Below, in pieces: positions 6,957-9,561 of a DNA stretch of 9,561 bases. The notes beneath the pieces were generated by a model. That model was not told where the DNA came from, did not search any database, and saw only the letters and a list, made by a program, of their open reading frames with translations. The stretch comes from an uncultured Pelagibacteraceae bacterium. GTDB lineage: Bacteria > Pseudomonadota > Alphaproteobacteria > Pelagibacterales > Pelagibacteraceae. The position numbers and the translations under genes were made by a program. The stretch lies in contig CACGET010000035.1 in the NCBI GenBank assembly GCA_902572155.1, positions 1 to 9,561 of the forward strand, written 5' to 3'. How positions within the stretch are numbered: position 1 is the first letter of the stretch; each line of letters begins with the position of its first letter.

Positions 6957-7173
6957 CCACTAAACCAAATCTTTTTTCAGAGTAATATTTTTCTCCATCA
7001 AAAGAAACTATACCACAACCCTCCTGGCCTCGATGTTGAAGAGCATGAAGCCCTAAAGCTGTTAATGCTGATGCATCCTTTGAATTACTAATTCCAAAAA
7101 CACCACATTCCTCTTTCAATTTAGGATCAAAGTTCTTGAATTTGCTCTTTAGAGTCTTGATATGTTTTTTCAT
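6916..7173 (-). CDS. purF: Amidophosphoribosyltransferase, N-terminal part up to the frameshift
   Basis: An 85-codon frame carrying the start of PurF: KEECGVFGI with the nucleophile Cys at residue 23, exposed in the family by removal of a short propeptide, then ALQHRGQEGCGIVSF (44-58) and RFGLVGDNFNKEK (68-80). After residue 80 it leaves the family sequence (SPRKT, stop), while the continuation VLEKLKGNYAIGHNRY is found in the next frame. The ATG at 7173 overlaps cvpA by 47 bases and gives a 22-residue propeptide, longer than the roughly 11 residues of B. subtilis PurF. A TTG at 7119 (Leu19), just past the cvpA stop, would leave only MKEEC and is an alternative start. Together with 5691-6956 it should be treated as one gene. 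Confidence 0.88.
   Translation of the reverse strand: MKKHIKTLKSKFKNFDPKLKEECGVFGISNSKDASALTALGLHALQHRGQEGCGIVSFDGEKYYSEKRFGLVGDNFNKEKSPRKT
6933..6938 (-). other. A6 homopolymer: probable frameshift point in purF
   Basis: The coding strand reads AAAGAAAAAAGTCCTCG here. The upstream frame reads it as K-E-K-S-P-R, the downstream frame as K-K-V-L-E. Removing one A from the run of six, or adding two, joins the frames as N-K-E-K-V-L-E-K-L-K-G, which fits the PurF family. Homopolymer miscounting is a common sequencing error; polymerase slippage or ribosomal frameshifting is the biological alternative. Confidence 0.8.
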
Positions 7174-7672
7174 TAGGAAATTCTTTTATTAGATAATTAC
7201 TACCTTTTTCAATATATGGAAAGATGTATGATTTATTCAGGTTTATTGGCCATTTATCGTAATTATAAACAATATGTGTAGCTGAAAATATACAAATAGA
7301 AATTATATAGGCTTTAACGAAGCCAAAAAAGAATCCAAATGTAACATCTAAACCACCTATACTTGTGTATTTTACCGCTTTACTTATACCTTTATTAATT
7401 AACAAGATTAAGAATATTACCACTACAAAAATTCCAATTCCAAGGATTATGTCTAATACATATTCACTATCTATAATCCCTTCAAAGTATGGTTTTATAA
7501 TTGGGAATAATATTAATGTCACTACATATGCTAATAGCCATTTAGCCATAGATAAAATACTTAATATAAATCCTTTTTTATAACATTGAAATACTGAATA
7601 AGTTGTTATTAACAAATATATAAGATCAATGATTGAAATTGTTTCATAAAAATCTTCTAAAGCTTCAAGCAT
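7127..7672 (-). CDS. cvpA: CvpA family membrane protein
   Basis: A 181-residue inner-membrane protein with about four hydrophobic helices (roughly 12-30, 36-58, 70-92 and 110-135) and a short soluble C-terminal tail rich in charged residues. Family marks are the N-terminal DLIYLLI...YKKGFI pattern (16-36) and the IGGLDVTFGFFFGFVKAYII segment (105-124), which corresponds to the conserved (L/V)DR.LG...G...G stretch of CvpA. In E. coli CvpA is needed for colicin V production and lies in the same operon as purF; its molecular role, perhaps in envelope homeostasis, is unsettled. The adjacency to purF seen here, with a 47-base overlap, is the classic proteobacterial arrangement and supports the call. 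It starts 5 bases after the RND gene stop. The usual Arg of the family's DR pair is replaced (LDVTFG). Confidence 0.88.
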   Translation of the reverse strand: MLEALEDFYETISIIDLIYLLITTYSVFQCYKKGFILSILSMAKWLLAYVVTLILFPIIKPYFEGIIDSEYVLDIILGIGIFVVVIFLILLINKGISKAVKYTSIGGLDVTFGFFFGFVKAYIISICIFSATHIVYNYDKWPINLNKSYIFPYIEKGSNYLIKEFPNEKTYQDSKEQIQEL

Positions 7673-7677
7673 TAAAA

Positions 7678-9561
7678 TTATTTACCAAAAGGTTTTGTTA
7701 ATAATATTAAAGAAGGCAGCAAGGTTAATACTGATATCATTGCTAATAACATGGCCAGTCCAGTAAACATACCAAAATAAATTGTAGGTATAAATTTTGA
7801 CAAAACTAAAATTGAAAATCCAAATATAATTGTAATTGAGGTATTCATGATTGCCACTCCAACTGTTGAGTGACAAATTTTTAATGTTTTATTATAATCT
7901 CTAATTTTTAAATACTCTTCTTTAAATCTATAAATATAATGAATACTATTATCAACAGCGATTCCAATTGTTATTGCAGCTATAGTTATTGTCATCATAT
8001 CCAATGGTATTCCGAGTAAACCAATTATTCCTAATATAAAAAAAGCAGCAATAAAATTAGGTACTACTCCAATTAATGATAGTTTGATATTTCTAAATAG
8101 AATTAAAAACATTGAAAAGATGCCTATCATTACTAATCCTAAGGTTAATATCTGAGATTTAAATAAACTTTGTAATAAATTATTAAATAATATTAAAACC
8201 CCTGCTAATTTATATTCAGATTCTTTTAATTCAAATTTATCTTTGAGATCAAAATTAATTTTATTTAACAAATCATTCCTTCTTAAATTTTCTTGAGAAT
8301 CAATAATTCTTAAGCTTATTCTAGCTTCATTATCTTTTATTGAAATATATGGATCTATTATCTCTATTTTAATATTTTCAGGAATTTTTGAATATAAAAC
8401 ACCCATTTCGAGTGTACCTAGTGGTTTATTATTATTTAATTGTGTAGCAACATCTATTATTGAAGAAAATGATAGAACTTTTCCTATCTGAGGAAGGCTA
8501 TCTAGATAATTATGTACAGATGTTATTATATTAATCTTATCTTTAGTAAACCAATATTTTTCATCATTAGACTCTTCTTCATCTCCCCAATCTTCAAATT
8601 CATCATCTTCATCTGTTATATTTTCCTCTTTTGTATCAGGGAATTTTAATATAACTTCCAATGGTGTTGTGCCCCCTAACTTTTCGTCTATAAGTTTCAT
8701 ACCTTTGTATATTTCGGTATTTTTATTAAAATAATTGATAAAGCTGTTTTCAACTTCTAGCCGGCTAATACCAATTACACTTAAAATAATTATTATTCCT
8801 GTAAATAAAAAAATTATCTTTTTATTATTTATAGAGACCTGACCAAAAAAATGAGTAATTTTTGAGTCTTTATCTTTTTTAATAGATATATTTTTTGTTG
8901 GTGTAAAATTTAGTAAAGTTGGCAGCAAAGTAAAAGTTATTATAAAAGAGGTGATCAATCCAAAAGACATCATCCAACCAAAATCAATTATTGGTTTAAT
9001 CTCACTAAAAATTAACGATAAAAACGCAAAAATGGTTGTTAAAACTGTGTAAAGTATGGGCCAAAACATTTTACTTGTAGTTAAAGTCAATATCTCAAAG
9101 GTATTTTTTTTTGGGTAATCTTTTCTAATTTGTAAGAATCTGGTACTCATATGAATATTCATCGCCATTGTTAAAATTAACATTAAAGCAATAAAATTTG
9201 ACGATATAACTGTTACTTTCCATCCTAATATTCCAAGAAGACCCATCATAATGATAACGGAAAATAAACAACTACTGATTGGGACCAAAATCCAAATAAG
9301 TTTTCCAAAAACAAACCAAAGTGTTGCAATGATAAATAATAAAACACCTAATCCAAAAACAACAATATCACTTTTAATAAAAGTCATCATATCATCTGCA
9401 ATCATAGGTATTCCTCCAAGATAAATCTTCGCTTTATCATTATAATTTTTGATGATCTCTCTAATCTCTAAAATATTTTCATGATTTTGTTTTTTTATTT
9501 GATCTTTAAAAATTTCAATTTCTTTAAGAGAAATATTTTCAATATTTTCTAGTTTTTTGTT
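7678..9561 (-). CDS. RND-superfamily (MMPL/COG1033) exporter, N-terminus missing
   Basis: The frame stays open to the right edge, so 627 residues of a larger protein are visible; the Met at 9405 is internal, because the 52 upstream codons read without a stop into KIYLGGIPMIADD, the usual join between the first periplasmic loop and TM2. Numbered from that Met: helices TM2-6 at about 12-165, TM7 at 197-213, a periplasmic domain of about 214-415, and a second helix bundle at about 417-570 with the TM10 sequence GIAVDNSIHY (481-490), whose Asp485 fits the proton-relay acid. Family members export lipids or other hydrophobic compounds with proton motive force, and hopanoid (HpnN) or MmpL-like roles are possible; the cargo is unknown. 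Odd points are a D/E-rich insertion at 260-282 and no acid in the matching TM4 position. Five bases separate it from cvpA. Confidence 0.9.
   Translation of the reverse strand, partial: NKKLENIENISLKEIEIFKDQIKKQNHENILEIREIIKNYNDKAKIYLGGIPMIADDMMTFIKSDIVVFGLGVLLFIIATLWFVFGKLIWILVPISSCLFSVIIMMGLLGILGWKVTVISSNFIALMLILTMAMNIHMSTRFLQIRKDYPKKNTFEILTLTTSKMFWPILYTVLTTIFAFLSLIFSEIKPIIDFGWMMSFGLITSFIITFTLLPTLLNFTPTKNISIKKDKDSKITHFFGQVSINNKKIIFLFTGIIIILSVIGISRLEVENSFINYFNKNTEIYKGMKLIDEKLGGTTPLEVILKFPDTKEENITDEDDEFEDWGDEEESNDEKYWFTKDKINIITSVHNYLDSLPQIGKVLSFSSIIDVATQLNNNKPLGTLEMGVLYSKIPENIKIEIIDPYISIKDNEARISLRIIDSQENLRRNDLLNKINFDLKDKFELKESEYKLAGVLILFNNLLQSLFKSQILTLGLVMIGIFSMFLILFRNIKLSLIGVVPNFIAAFFILGIIGLLGIPLDMMTITIAAITIGIAVDNSIHYIYRFKEEYLKIRDYNKTLKICHSTVGVAIMNTSITIIFGFSILVLSKFIPTIYFGMFTGLAMLLAMISVLTLLPSLILLTKPFGK
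8560..8628 (-). other. Acidic D/E-rich insertion in the RND exporter
   Basis: Within residues 260-282 (counted from the Met at 9405), 15 of 23 residues are Asp or Glu, including DEDDEFEDWGDEEE. It sits early in the second periplasmic domain, just after the VILKFPD strand (251-257), so it should face the periplasm. It looks like an extended low-complexity loop; metal binding or partner docking are only possibilities. Confidence 0.7.

Noticed and set aside
7682..7876. A 64-codon minus-strand open frame near the RND C-terminus
   Set aside because: It lies inside the RND gene in another frame. The RND frame carries continuous helix and family sequence there, so no frameshift is needed.
9403..9405. 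ATG at 9405 as the true start of the RND exporter
   Set aside because: The frame is open for all 52 codons to the window edge and the upstream residues fit the end of the first periplasmic loop, so the gene is partial rather than starting here.

Overview
The window looks like the chromosome of a very AT-rich, streamlined alphaproteobacterium, most likely a SAR11/Pelagibacterales-type marine lineage. This is inferred from base composition, spacers of 0 to 58 bases, scarce Shine-Dalgarno sequences, a plant-type glutamate-cysteine ligase and a clusterless PurF ending in the TDHYFTGDYP signature. No sequence search was run, so the taxonomic call is tentative. There are no tRNAs, rRNAs, CRISPR arrays, insertion sequences or phage genes, and no gene-free stretch over 58 bases.

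Left edge, plus strand (1-681): the C-terminal end of a polar amino-acid ABC transporter ATPase, then after 9 bases a small MOSC-domain protein starting with GTG. These converge tail-to-tail, with a 16-base gap, on the long minus-strand cluster.

Minus-strand cluster, in transcription order from the right edge: an RND/MMPL exporter (start outside the window), a CvpA family membrane protein, purF (first step of purine synthesis, here split by a frameshift in an A6 run), an HD-domain metalloprotein, gshA and gshB (the complete two-step glutathione pathway), an EamA/DMT exporter-like protein that starts on a TTG overlapping the gshB stop, and a YcaD-like MFS transporter after the only sizeable gap (58 bases). 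Spacing suggests that the genes from the RND protein through EamA are co-transcribed. The MFS gene may share that transcript or have its own promoter.

Functionally the window is mostly housekeeping: amino-acid uptake, purine and glutathione synthesis, and membrane export. The points most worth a second look are: (i) the purF frameshift, either a sequence error or recoding at an A6 run; (ii) the HD protein, whose six candidate metal ligands match the PhnZ/MIOX diiron oxygenase pattern better than a plain phosphohydrolase and which sits directly upstream of gshA-gshB; (iii) tight coupling of an EamA transporter to gshB; (iv) a highly acidic insertion and a missing first-half TM4 acid in the RND exporter. 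I found no clear sign of a wholly new system.
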